A DNA stretch of 64,000 nt. Origin: Bacteriovorax sp. MedPE-SWde. GTDB lineage: Bacteria; Bdellovibrionota; Bacteriovoracia; Bacteriovoracales; Bacteriovoracaceae. The DNA lies in assembly GCA_001874305.1 (NCBI GenBank), contig MPCU01000003.1, positions 124,001 through 188,000 of the forward strand. The letters are read 5' to 3'. Below are positions 53,647 through 62,123 of this stretch, in pieces. Made by a program: the position numbers and the translations under genes. The notes beneath the pieces are model-generated. The model did no database searches and had not been told where the DNA came from. It saw only the letters and a list, made by a program, of their open reading frames with translations. Positions within the stretch are counted from its first letter, which is position 1, and every line of letters starts with the position of its first letter.

Positions 53647-56277
53647 ATGAAAAAGATGAACTCTTTAGAGATACGTCAAAAGTTTTTAGAATACTTTGAG
53701 AAGAACGACCATTTAAAAATTTCAGCGTCGTCAGTTGTTCCACAGAATGACCCAACTCTATTATTTATAAATTCGGGAATGGCCCCTTTGAAGAATTACT
53801 TTTTAGGACGTGAGACACCTCCAAGTCCAAGACTAGTTAACTTTCAACCTTGTATTAGAACAAAAGATATTGATGATGTTGGTGACAGACATCACTTAAC
53901 AATTTTTGAAATGATGGGCTCTTGGTCTATTGGTGATTACTATAAAGAAAAGGCGTGCTCTCTTGCATATAACTTACTTGTTGACGGTCTAGGCTTTGAT
54001 CCTAAGAGATTATTTTTTACTGTCTATGGCGGAAATGAGTCGTTAGGGATAGCTCCTGATACAGAGTCTATTGAGGCCTGGAAAAAGTGTGGAGTTCCTG
54101 CTGATCATATAGTTGTACTAGGGGATGATAATTTTTGGGGTCCTGCTGGTGAACATGGTCCTTGTGGGCCTTGTACTGAAGTATTCTTTGATACTGGTGC
54201 TGAGTATGGACCTGAATATAAACCAGGTGGACACTTTGATGATGTAAGTAGATATATTGAAATTTGGAATGCTGGTGTTTTCATGGAGCTGAATAAGCTT
54301 AAGGATGGAACATTTGAGTCTCTTCCTCTTAAATCTGTTGATACTGGATCTGGGCTAGAAAGACTTGCAATGGTTATGAATGGTCATGATTCTGTATATG
54401 ATACTGACCTAATTTTGCCACTAATTGAATTATCTAAAGAGTTAATTAACTCTGATGATGTTCAAACAACTCGTATGATTTCTGATCATATGAGAGCTTC
54501 TGTTATGATTCTTGCTGAAGGTGTGATGCCTGGAAATGAAGGACAGGGTTATATACCAAGACGTCTAATTAGAAAATGTGTAGCGGCATGCATCTCAAGA
54601 GGTGTAGAGAAGCCAGACTTTACTAAACATATTAATAAAACAATTGAGATTCTAGGGGATCACTATCCTCAACTTAAATCTGCTAAAGAAGCGGTACTTT
54701 ACAATATTCAACAAGAAGTAAATGAGTTCGTACCTACTGTTAGAAATGGACTTAATATGATTAAGGAAGAGCTTAATACTAACTCTTCTTCGAAGAAACT
54801 ATTTCCAGGTAAAATGGCCTTTGATCTGGTTACGACTCATGGTTTACCTTTAGAGGTTATTCGTGCGGAACTAAAATCTCAAGATATTACACTTGATGAA
54901 GAAGGTTACGAAAAGTGTTATGAAGAACATAGAAAAGCTTCTCGAGTAATTTCTCGAAAAGGTGCTTTGAATGCAGACCAAGAAAAAGTAGAAGAAGCAT
55001 TCATGTCTGACACTGATACTGAATTTGTTGGATATGAAAACTCAGAAGGTACTTCAGTTGTATCTAAAATCTATGGTGAAAGTGGAGTAATAGACAAAGT
55101 AGCTACAGGTGAAAATATATACTTTACTACAGACGCTACTCCTTTTTATGGAGAGTCTGGTGGCCAGGCCGGTGATATCGGACTTGCTAATACAAATACT
55201 TCAAAAATTCAGATCATTGATACAATGAAGATAAAAGGAAAGCACGTTCATGTTGCTGAAGTCCTTGAAGGTGAGTTAACTACTGGGGCTGAAATAAGCC
55301 TTGCTGTGGATAAACAAAATAGAATGGCTTCAATGAGAAACCACTCTGCAACTCACTTATTACATTCAGCCCTTCATGAAGTTGTTGGAAAACATGCAAT
55401 CCAAAAGGGTTCAATGGTTTCTAGCGAAAGATTACGTTTTGACTTTCAAAACCCTGGAGCTGTATCGAAAACTGATCTTGATAAAGTAGAGTCACTTGTT
55501 AATTCTTGGATTATGAACAATCAGGGTCGAGAAACACAATTGTGTGGATATGAGCAAGCGCTTGAAGCAGGTGCGATGGCCCTTTTTGGAGAGAAGTATG
55601 ACTCTAAAGTTAGAGTTGTTTCTTTTGGAAAGGAATCAGTGGAGCTATGTGGGGGAACTCACGTAAATAGTACTGGAGATATCGGACTCTTCCTCATTAC
55701 AAGTGAGACGAGTGTCGCCAAAGGAATTAGAAGAATTGAAGCCGTTACAGGTGTAGCCGCTGTCAAAATGATGCAAGAAAGAAATCAAATCCTAAGATCT
55801 GCTTCGGATGAGCTGAAAGTTAAGCCTTCTGAAATTACGAATAGAATTAAAGATCTTCGTAAAGAAATGAAATTAAAAATTAAAGAAGCACAAAAGAATA
55901 CTCAAAGCTCAACAAGCTTTCTATCTGAAATAAAGATGGATGTTAATGGGGTGAGTTTCTTTGCTGGAGTTATGGAAGCTGATGCTAAGGCCATTAAGGC
56001 AATAGGTGATGACCTCTTAAACAAAGGTGAAGCGAAACTTATCTGTCTTGTAGGTAAAGAAGAAAAGTCTCTAAAAACTTTTGTTTGGTCCCATGAGGAA
56101 GTTAACAAGAAAGTTAAGGCAGGGGATCTTTTAAAAAAGATACTAGAGCCTGTATCAGGAAGAGGTGGAGGTAAGCCCCACTTCGCACAAGGTGGCTCAC
56201 CGGAAGTTGAAAATCTTGATAAATTAACATCTGGCTTAGATTCAGAAGTTAAAGAATGGCTCTCTACAAACCTGTAG
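53647..56277 (+). CDS. alaS: Alanyl-tRNA synthetase
   Basis: This is an 876-residue class II synthetase with editing. Class II motif 1 region (LFINSGMAPLKNYFLG), motif 2 (HHLTIFEMMGSWSIGDYYK), motif 3 (GSGLERLAM), the editing zinc site NHSATHLLHSAL and CGGTHVNSTGD, then the C-Ala region with GRGGGKPHFAQGG. The ATG follows AAAAAGG. The gene is complete and of usual length. The intergenic 53427-53646 holds promoters for both divergent genes, but I could not place them with confidence. Confidence 0.97.
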   Translation: MKKMNSLEIRQKFLEYFEKNDHLKISASSVVPQNDPTLLFINSGMAPLKNYFLGRETPPSPRLVNFQPCIRTKDIDDVGDRHHLTIFEMMGSWSIGDYYKEKACSLAYNLLVDGLGFDPKRLFFTVYGGNESLGIAPDTESIEAWKKCGVPADHIVVLGDDNFWGPAGEHGPCGPCTEVFFDTGAEYGPEYKPGGHFDDVSRYIEIWNAGVFMELNKLKDGTFESLPLKSVDTGSGLERLAMVMNGHDSVYDTDLILPLIELSKELINSDDVQTTRMISDHMRASVMILAEGVMPGNEGQGYIPRRLIRKCVAACISRGVEKPDFTKHINKTIEILGDHYPQLKSAKEAVLYNIQQEVNEFVPTVRNGLNMIKEELNTNSSSKKLFPGKMAFDLVTTHGLPLEVIRAELKSQDITLDEEGYEKCYEEHRKASRVISRKGALNADQEKVEEAFMSDTDTEFVGYENSEGTSVVSKIYGESGVIDKVATGENIYFTTDATPFYGESGGQAGDIGLANTNTSKIQIIDTMKIKGKHVHVAEVLEGELTTGAEISLAVDKQNRMASMRNHSATHLLHSALHEVVGKHAIQKGSMVSSERLRFDFQNPGAVSKTDLDKVESLVNSWIMNNQGRETQLCGYEQALEAGAMALFGEKYDSKVRVVSFGKESVELCGGTHVNSTGDIGLFLITSETSVAKGIRRIEAVTGVAAVKMMQERNQILRSASDELKVKPSEITNRIKDLRKEMKLKIKEAQKNTQSSTSFLSEIKMDVNGVSFFAGVMEADAKAIKAIGDDLLNKGEAKLICLVGKEEKSLKTFVWSHEEVNKKVKAGDLLKKILEPVSGRGGGKPHFAQGGSPEVENLDKLTSGLDSEVKEWLSTNL

Positions 56278-56310
56278 AAGAGCTATTTATTAAAAGACAA
56301 GGAAGTCTGA

Positions 56311-57582
56311 ATGAAGAAAATTCTCCTCGTAGATGATCAAGATGAGATTCTAGAAATACTACAAATTTATATCGAGGGTCATTTCCATGATGTTGAGACT
56401 ATTCTTGCTCATGGTGGATTTGAAGCGATTGAAATAATTGAAGAAGAAGATATCGATTCAATTATTTGTGATTATCGTATGCCCGATGGTGACGGAAAAG
56501 TTGTCTTTGACTTTAATGAAAAGAAGTCGCACTTACCATTTGCTTGGCATTCCGCAACCTTTAGCGATGATTCACATAATCTAGTTGGCTTTAGTATAGA
56601 CCAGCCTAATTATTATATTTTACCAAAACCTGTTTCCGAAAATAAACTAATTGATACGATAGAGACAATGATCTCAACAGAAGAAGATCAGAATGTAGAA
56701 TATCGAAGAGTCAGATCGTCAATATTGAGAAAGTTTGGAGGGATGAAATTAGAAGTTTCCATATCTCTAAGTGAGAAGATGATCTTGATTAACAAGAAGA
56801 GTGATAAACTTGATCTTAAGAGAATTGAGTTATATGAGACCAAGGGAGTTGAGTTCTTCTATATTTCCAATGAAGACTATGAAGCGCTTCTTTCTAGCCT
56901 TGTTGATGAACTTGAGAAGAAGATTAAGAGGTGCGGAACACTTGAGGATGTTTACTTTGTTGCTAGTGAAATTGTCGATAGTTTCAATAAACATCTACAA
57001 GATAAGGGTGTAACTCAAGATCAAATTAAGCTTGTCGATGCATGTGCCACAAGGTGTTTGAGAGAACTCAATAAACACGAATCAATAAAAAAACTCTTAG
57101 CAGGAGTAATTGATAGTACAAATTATATAAGCTCCCATTCTTTGATGTTAATTCATATTGCTAATTTAATCATTTCAGATAGAGACACGTTAAAGGATTA
57201 TGCTAAAATTGCTGTCCTTCATGATCTCTCTTTAAAAAATGAAAGGCTCGCTAAGATACATAGCTTCTCATCAACTGAGTTTGATAAGCTATCGACGAAG
57301 GAAAAGGAAGTTATTCTAGATCACGGTAAAAATATTTTAGAACATACTACTGAGGTCTCCTTACCTGAGTGGGCCACAGATATAATTAAAAATCATCATC
57401 GTGAATATTCAGAGTGTCACACCTATGAAGAGAGAGTTTTTTGCATCTCTCATAGTGTTTCTCATTTTATATGTAATGAAGGTATGGATAAAGCACGTAA
57501 ATGGCTTTCAGAGATACCTGAACTAGAGAATGATCGCGAAACTAAGGAAATAGTGAAGAAGTTATTAGATATCTTTAGCTAG
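56311..57582 (+). CDS. Response regulator with degenerate HD-GYP-like output domain
   Basis: This 423-residue protein has an N-terminal receiver (D8/D9, D54 in IICDYRMPDGDG, KPVS). The middle is unrecognised. The C-terminal 160 residues resemble HD-domain phosphodiesterases, with ISSHSLMLIHI, an HD pair at 304-305 (VLHDLSLKN) and HH at 362-363 (KNHHREYSECHTYEERV). The HHExxDGxGYP signature is not kept: the Gly-Tyr-Pro is absent, so cyclic-di-GMP hydrolysis is doubtful. Its end overlaps the convergent histidine kinase gene by 8 bases; that kinase is a possible partner. Confidence 0.75.
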   Translation: MKKILLVDDQDEILEILQIYIEGHFHDVETILAHGGFEAIEIIEEEDIDSIICDYRMPDGDGKVVFDFNEKKSHLPFAWHSATFSDDSHNLVGFSIDQPNYYILPKPVSENKLIDTIETMISTEEDQNVEYRRVRSSILRKFGGMKLEVSISLSEKMILINKKSDKLDLKRIELYETKGVEFFYISNEDYEALLSSLVDELEKKIKRCGTLEDVYFVASEIVDSFNKHLQDKGVTQDQIKLVDACATRCLRELNKHESIKKLLAGVIDSTNYISSHSLMLIHIANLIISDRDTLKDYAKIAVLHDLSLKNERLAKIHSFSSTEFDKLSTKEKEVILDHGKNILEHTTEVSLPEWATDIIKNHHREYSECHTYEERVFCISHSVSHFICNEGMDKARKWLSEIPELENDRETKEIVKKLLDIFS

Positions 57583-59122
57583 CTGGAAGAGTAATGAGTA
57601 TTTCAGTGTACTCATTTTCTTTTGACTTAATTTGTAACTCACCCTTATGAGAAATTATAATATCATTTACCATCGACATTCCTAGTCCCGTTCCTTGACC
57701 TGTGGGTTTAGTCGTATAAAAGGGTTCAAATATTTTATCTATCGATTCTTGAGGAATTCCTGTTCCATTGTCTGTGATGCAAATTGTAATAAGATCTTTT
57801 GTATTTTTTAAATTCACATCTAGCTGCGCTTTAAAGTTTTCACCTTCTTGAGATTTTCTATCCTTCATCGCATAGAACGCATTATCAAATATATTTACAA
57901 AAGCACGTTCAAGGTCCTGTGGATAACATATGATTTCAGAGGTTTCATCTATTTCCTTATTAATATTAACATCGATTGACTCTGGTTTTGCTCTCATCGC
58001 ATGAAAACTCAGGTTAAGTGCTTGATCAAGATGATGTGAGTAGCTAGCTTCGACAGCAGTAGCTTTTTGCGAGCGAGATAAAAGAAGCATACTTTTAATT
58101 ATTCCATCGGCCCTTTTACCGCTTGTTGAAATAATTCGACTAGCCGTAATAATATCATTTAAGTCACTAATTAGTGAGGTTGACTCTTCTACAGTAAGTG
58201 AATTGTTTTCTATTTTTTTCTGATAAGATTTAATGTTTTCAGCACTAAATGACTCTATTATCATCGCAGAGTTATTTATTAGGTTAATAGGGTTTTTTAT
58301 CTCATGAGCGATTCCAGCAGCAAGAGACCCTAACGAAGCAAGCTTCTCTTGAGTAATTATCTGCCCTTGGTATTTTTTTAAATCCTCAATTGCTAATTGT
58401 AGCTCTTCTGTTTTTTCATTAACTTTAACTTCTAGGTTTTGATTTAAGTCAGATAAACTATTGTTTTTTTCTTCAAGACTATCTAATAGACTATTAAAAG
58501 AATCTTTAAGTTCTTTTGTTTCAATGTTTTTTCCATGAATAGGAATTCTTACACTAAGATCATTGTTTTTAATCATTCCTTTTACAAAATCACTAAGTCT
58601 TTTAATCGGTGTTGTAAGCTGAGTATCAACTACTTTAAGAACTACAAAGAAAATAATAATTGCAAAGAAATATCCAATTAGAAGATATACAAACTGTGAT
58701 TGAACTAGCGTTTGCATCCTTTCGGTAGAGTACTTTATGTAAAGTGTTCCAAGAAACTCTTCACCTGTCTCAATTTTACTTTTTATTACTAAATAATCTC
58801 CATCCCAGGTGGTATCTCCGGCGTACTTGTTAATGTCAAAGATTTCTCCTTTTCCTGCAAAGAGAAGATTCTGAGAATTGTAAAGAAGTATACCTTGTTC
58901 GGTACTATTTTGAGTAAGGTCATCAAAGTCTTTCTTACTCTCAAAGAGTAATGTCGCCTGAAGGTTGTTGGCCATGACTTGAGATTTTTGAATTGCATCT
59001 TCTGTAAAGTGTGACAAATAAGACTTGTATTGAAACCACTCAATGATTGATGCAATTACAAGAATTGTAAAAAGGAGCAAGACAAAATATTTAATTAAAA
59101 GACTTTTTAGACTTCTCATCAA
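57575..59122 (-). CDS. Membrane sensor histidine kinase with CHASE8-like periplasmic domain
   Basis: This is a 515-residue kinase. TM1 (about 8-26, LLIKYFVLLLFTILVIASII), a periplasmic domain with NLQATLLFESKKDFDDL and FLGTLYIKYS that resembles CHASE8 of YfiN-type proteins, TM2 (about 143-163), HAMP, a coiled coil, then HisKA with the phosphorylated His in IAHEIKNPINL. The HATPase follows (FDNAFYAM, DNGTGIPQESIDKIFEPFYTTK, GTGLGMSMV). Its start overlaps the YfiR-like gene stop by 4 bases (ATGA), so it is likely controlled by YfiR in the periplasm. No dedicated response regulator is in the operon; the receiver-HD protein converging from the other side is a candidate. Confidence 0.9.
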   Translation of the reverse strand: MMRSLKSLLIKYFVLLLFTILVIASIIEWFQYKSYLSHFTEDAIQKSQVMANNLQATLLFESKKDFDDLTQNSTEQGILLYNSQNLLFAGKGEIFDINKYAGDTTWDGDYLVIKSKIETGEEFLGTLYIKYSTERMQTLVQSQFVYLLIGYFFAIIIFFVVLKVVDTQLTTPIKRLSDFVKGMIKNNDLSVRIPIHGKNIETKELKDSFNSLLDSLEEKNNSLSDLNQNLEVKVNEKTEELQLAIEDLKKYQGQIITQEKLASLGSLAAGIAHEIKNPINLINNSAMIIESFSAENIKSYQKKIENNSLTVEESTSLISDLNDIITASRIISTSGKRADGIIKSMLLLSRSQKATAVEASYSHHLDQALNLSFHAMRAKPESIDVNINKEIDETSEIICYPQDLERAFVNIFDNAFYAMKDRKSQEGENFKAQLDVNLKNTKDLITICITDNGTGIPQESIDKIFEPFYTTKPTGQGTGLGMSMVNDIIISHKGELQIKSKENEYTEILITLPAS

Positions 59123-59607
59123 TACACCTCATCAGCAAGGCGTAAGATCTTTGAACTGATGTTAATGTCGAGCTCATTCATTAATGTTTTATTTGCATCA
59201 AAGCTTAGTTTTCTTTCTTTTACTTTTAGACGTATCATCGAAACTTTTGGATTTAACTTGTCACGTGATACGACGAAAATCTTATTATCTTTGATACTTT
59301 TAAATGATTCTTTCTGACTTTTTTGATGGATGGCCTTACCAAGAAAGAGCATTTGGCATTTATTTAAAGGCTCTGAAGAAACATCTAAAATCGATATTTC
59401 TAACCCTTTTACTGTCTTTCCTTGAGTTCTATCTTTTAAAGAATTATAGACATCTTTGTCTTTGTAGATACATATATTAAAGTTCTTATTTTCGCTATTC
59501 CAGTCAATGAAGTGTGTAAAGCGATAGATAAACGCTCCTTCAATTAGACGAATGGATGGTTGAGCCAATAATGAAAAGTTCATCATTAACAAAATCAATA
59601 ACTTAAT
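59119..59607 (-). CDS. YfiR-family periplasmic regulator, possible ATT start
   Basis: This is about 162 residues, matching the YfiR/DUF4154 family: an exported protein with FIYRFTHFIDWNSENKNFNICIY, a conserved Cys in LNKCQMLFLGKA and the C-terminal FDANKTLMNELDINISSKIL. Known YfiR binds and represses the diguanylate cyclase YfiN; here the coupled gene is a histidine kinase. No ATG precedes the signal peptide fully. An ATT at 59607 with GAGGA 7 bases upstream would give MKLLILLMMNFSLLA, an ideal signal peptide; TTG at 59598 is the alternative, but its spacing of about 16 from the GAGGA is poor. Confidence 0.82.
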   Translation of the reverse strand: MKLLILLMMNFSLLAQPSIRLIEGAFIYRFTHFIDWNSENKNFNICIYKDKDVYNSLKDRTQGKTVKGLEISILDVSSEPLNKCQMLFLGKAIHQKSQKESFKSIKDNKIFVVSRDKLNPKVSMIRLKVKERKLSFDANKTLMNELDINISSKILRLADEVY

Positions 59608-59719
59608 AATTAATTCCTCAGTATGTTAATAATATAAGTTTACATGGAAACTGAATTTGAGTCACTAGACAAAAATGACATTCCGGGCATTAACTATACG
59701 AAATTACATAACTCTTTAG

Positions 59720-59737
59720 AGACAAGATATCTTGTCT
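59720..59737. promoter_or_regulatory. Perfect 18-bp palindrome between divergent genes
   Basis: AGACAAGATATCTTGTCT is fully self-complementary. It lies almost exactly midway between the divergent starts at 59607 and 59848. Such a site would suit a dimeric repressor acting on both genes. A weaker GTTAC-TTTA-GTAAC inverted repeat follows at about 59791. Confidence 0.6.
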
Positions 59738-59847
59738 TTACTTGATATGGTGAAATTCTGCAAGTAACTCCTTAGACTCTATTATCATTGGTTACTTTAG
59801 TAACTTGTAGAATAGTTGTGTAAGATATGAAGATTAGTGGAGAAAAA

Positions 59848-60417
59848 ATGATTAAAAATAGACCTCTTTTAATTCTAGTTTCAGGACTTCCTTGCACAGG
59901 AAAGACTACAGTCTCAAACGAACTATCTGTTCATTATGATTTACCTCTTTTTGGAAGAGACGCTATTAAGGAATCACTATTTGATAACTTAGGTTGGAAA
60001 GATAGAGAGTGGTCGAAGAAACTTGGGCAAGCAAGCTATTCACTATTGTATAAAATAATTGAATCGCAGTTGAAATCTAAAAAATCTTGTATTGTTGAAA
60101 GTAACTTCAACCCAAAATTTGATACTCAAATCTTTTTAGACTTTCAAAAAAAATATGATTTCTCTGTTCTTATCATTCATTGTGAGGCAGATGGAGAAGT
60201 ATTATTTAATAGATTCAAGCTTCGTTCTGAATCTGGAGAGAGACATCAGGGGCACCGTGATCATACAAATTATGATGAATTTAGGGAAACACTACTAAAG
60301 GGACATCTTGATATACTGGATATCTCTGGTGAGGTTGTCAAGATAGACACTACAAACTTTTCAAAGCTTAATCTAAATGAAGTATATGAGAAATTAGATG
60401 GTAAAATATCTGAGTAA
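59848..60417 (+). CDS. Small P-loop kinase (AAA_33 / zeta-toxin-like)
   Basis: This is a 189-residue ATP-binding protein. Walker A GLPCTGKTT near the N-terminus, a following FGRDAIKESLFDNL segment, a VESNF strand, and an RHQGHRDH basic region are typical of small-molecule kinases in the AAA_33 group, such as chloramphenicol- or nucleoside-kinase-like proteins. No antitoxin is seen next to it. The ATG at 59848 has GGAG 5 bases upstream; an earlier ATG (59827) lacks one. The substrate is unknown. Confidence 0.75.
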   Translation: MIKNRPLLILVSGLPCTGKTTVSNELSVHYDLPLFGRDAIKESLFDNLGWKDREWSKKLGQASYSLLYKIIESQLKSKKSCIVESNFNPKFDTQIFLDFQKKYDFSVLIIHCEADGEVLFNRFKLRSESGERHQGHRDHTNYDEFRETLLKGHLDILDISGEVVKIDTTNFSKLNLNEVYEKLDGKISE

Positions 60418-60460
60418 TACTGGTGGCTCAAGTAGGAGGGATCTATCTTAGGTGTATCCC

Positions 60461-60805
60461 CTAAGCAGGTAATAAGGATAGAACTTTATTGATCCTTACT
60501 TGTTCTTTTTCTAATTGCTTTATAAGTTTCTTTCCTTTTGCCGTAATTGTGTAAAATTTTATTTTCTTTTTAACTCTAGGATTTGGCGAGATTCCCCAGT
60601 TGGCATCTAGTAAGTTATTCTCGCAGAGTTTATTTAGCCGTGAGAAGACAAGACTTTTACCAGAACCAAGTTGATTTTTATTTTCAATTTCCTGACTTAT
60701 TAGAGCGCTAAATGCTGTCATTCCAACGAGAGGCTTCTTTTCCACATACTTTAAAATATAAAGAGTAATGAAGCCGTTTTGTAGATTTTGGATTTCTTTT
60801 TCCAT
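60461..60805 (-). CDS. PadR-family transcriptional regulator
   Basis: This is a 114-residue winged-helix protein. The layout fits PadR: an N-terminal helix (NGFITLYILKYVEKKPLVGMT), a recognition region (SLVFSRLNKLCENNLLDA), the wing IKFYTITAKGKKLI and a short C-terminal helix. ATG has GGAG 6 bases upstream. A perfect 13+1+13 palindrome lies 31-57 bases upstream, which is a likely autoregulatory operator. It converges on the small kinase gene. Confidence 0.85.
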   Translation of the reverse strand: MEKEIQNLQNGFITLYILKYVEKKPLVGMTAFSALISQEIENKNQLGSGKSLVFSRLNKLCENNLLDANWGISPNPRVKKKIKFYTITAKGKKLIKQLEKEQVRINKVLSLLPA

Positions 60806-60835
60806 TTTTATCTCCTGATATAGTTCTTATCGACA

Positions 60836-60862
60836 TTATAAATTTAAACTTTAAATTTATAA
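60836..60862. promoter_or_regulatory. Perfect AT-rich palindrome upstream of padR-like gene
   Basis: TTATAAATTTAAA-C-TTTAAATTTATAA, two 13-base arms with a one-base spacer, placed 31 bases before the regulator ATG. It probably overlaps the promoter. Likely binding site of the regulator itself. Confidence 0.6.
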
Positions 60863-60889
60863 AGTAGATTTAGTATGCGGAGTTAGGAA

Positions 60890-61041
60890 ACTAGACATGG
60901 AAGCCCGGGCATCTACAGCGCAGCATAATCCAAAGGATTATGATGAGTTGGAGTATACTATGCATGAAGTAATTACAAGCGTTAGCGCCAGTGATTACGT
61001 AGACCATTTTCGTTCGTGAATATATATCTGTGAAATAAACA
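60890..61041. other. Intergenic stretch with two hairpins and a partial tRNA-end repeat
   Basis: CATAATCC-AAA-GGATTATG (60924-60942) and GTAATTAC...GTGATTAC (60969-60998) are hairpins with 8-bp stems. ACATGGAAGCCCGGGC (60894-60909) repeats the tRNA 3'-end segment ACATGGTGGCCCGGGC (61039-61054) at 14 of 16 bases. No gene is seen; it lies just downstream of the reverse-strand tRNA. Confidence 0.4.
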
Positions 61042-61125
61042 TGGTGGCCCGGGCGAGACTTGAACTCGCACACCCGAAGATAACAGATTTTGAATCTGTC
61101 GTGTCTACCATTCCACCACCGGGCC
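61042..61125 (-). tRNA. tRNA-Leu (anticodon CAA)
   Basis: Acceptor GGCCCGG pairs with CCGGGCC. D arm has AATGGTAGAC, anticodon stem ACAGA/TCTGT encloses TTCAAAA (anticodon CAA), a long variable arm (TATCTTCGGGTGT) follows, T arm GCGAG-TTCAAGT-CTCGC, discriminator A and encoded CCA. Reads UUG codons. Confidence 0.96.
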
Positions 61126-61134
61126 AGAGTGCTA

Positions 61135-61163
61135 AGTATAGAGAACCCTTAAAATAGTGTCAA
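61135..61163 (-). promoter_or_regulatory. Sigma-70 promoter for tRNA-Leu(CAA)
   Basis: Minus-strand TTGACA (61163-61158), 17-base spacer, TATACT (61140-61135); transcription would begin a few bases before the tRNA. It starts just beyond the stop of the SDR gene. Confidence 0.8.
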
Positions 61164-61168
61164 TGTAC

Positions 61169-62122
61169 TTATAAGTTGAGAAGCTTTAGGGCCTTGTCAG
61201 TACTAAATCTTAAGCTTGATTTTGGTATATGTTTCTTAATCTCGCTTCCGTCGATGATGCAAGAGAACTTAATGTAGTCGATCAGATAGTCAGGAAAGGT
61301 CCAGATCTTTTTAACTAGCTGTGCAACAGGAGATAGAAGAAATAGTGGAAAAGGAAATGTTGTTGTTCCTACAATTCTCTTAGCTTCGTGAAGGGATATA
61401 GTTTCCTCTGGAGCAATATTATATACACCTGTTGGAACTTTATCTTTTGAATTCATTAAAACGGTCGCCATGTCTAGCTCATGGATAAACTGAAACATTG
61501 GATTAAAATCTATTGGAGCGGGTACCATATTTGATCTGAGATATTGGCTGATTGAATTATTTATTTGAGGGCCTATTATATTACATGGACGTAAAACAAT
61601 CATGTCCATTTCATCTTTATATTTCCACATCCAGTTCGTACACATTGAGTCCATTTCCGTAACATCTCGAAGTTCTGGATATTTTATACTTGCTCGCAGG
61701 TTTGCATCCTCTTTAATAAATACTGGATTATCAGATAGGGCACCGTATACATGATGCGTACTAAGGACGACGACTCGTTTTATTTTATAACGAATAGATA
61801 ACTCGAGAATTCTATTTGTTCCCATAAGGTTAAGACTAAGTCTCTGTGCAACTTCATTGGCGGAAGTATTCTTTGAGTGACTCATTCTTCCAAGATGGTA
61901 AATGATATCAATATCATTCTCTCGAAATAATTTTTCAAAGTTTCCTCTAGTGTATCTCATTTTCTTAAATTTAAAGTTCGAATTCTCAACTTCATTTCTT
62001 AAGTCTCTGCTATCAACACCAATAATTTTACTATTTGGATGGTTTTGTCCAAGTAGACCACAGAGAATATTTGAGAGACCACCACTTGCGCCAATGATGA
62101 GAATAGTTTCTGAATTCTTCAT
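61169..62122 (-). CDS. NAD-dependent epimerase/dehydratase-type SDR protein
   Basis: This is a 317-residue extended SDR. Nucleotide motif ILIIGASGGLSNILCG, DIDIIYHLGR, VVLSTHHVYG as the Ser/Thr strand and VLRPCNIIGP. The catalytic YxxxK position reads YPELR (with the family's Glu eight residues after the Tyr), so Lys is replaced by Arg. ATG 62122 has GGAG 6 bases upstream and follows the acyltransferase stop by one base, better than the upstream GTG/ATG choices. Pairing with a PlsC-like acyltransferase suggests a lipid or lipid-linked sugar role (inference). Confidence 0.82.
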   Translation of the reverse strand: MKNSETILIIGASGGLSNILCGLLGQNHPNSKIIGVDSRDLRNEVENSNFKFKKMRYTRGNFEKLFRENDIDIIYHLGRMSHSKNTSANEVAQRLSLNLMGTNRILELSIRYKIKRVVVLSTHHVYGALSDNPVFIKEDANLRASIKYPELRDVTEMDSMCTNWMWKYKDEMDMIVLRPCNIIGPQINNSISQYLRSNMVPAPIDFNPMFQFIHELDMATVLMNSKDKVPTGVYNIAPEETISLHEAKRIVGTTTFPFPLFLLSPVAQLVKKIWTFPDYLIDYIKFSCIIDGSEIKKHIPKSSLRFSTDKALKLLNL

Positions 62123-62123
62123 T

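Noticed and set aside
59848-60417. Considered as a zeta toxin of a toxin-antitoxin pair
   Set aside because: No small antitoxin gene precedes or overlaps it; the general AAA_33 kinase description is safer.
60891-61073. 60-codon open frame on the minus strand
   Set aside because: Overlaps the tRNA-Leu(CAA) gene and two hairpins; the translation has no recognisable protein pattern.
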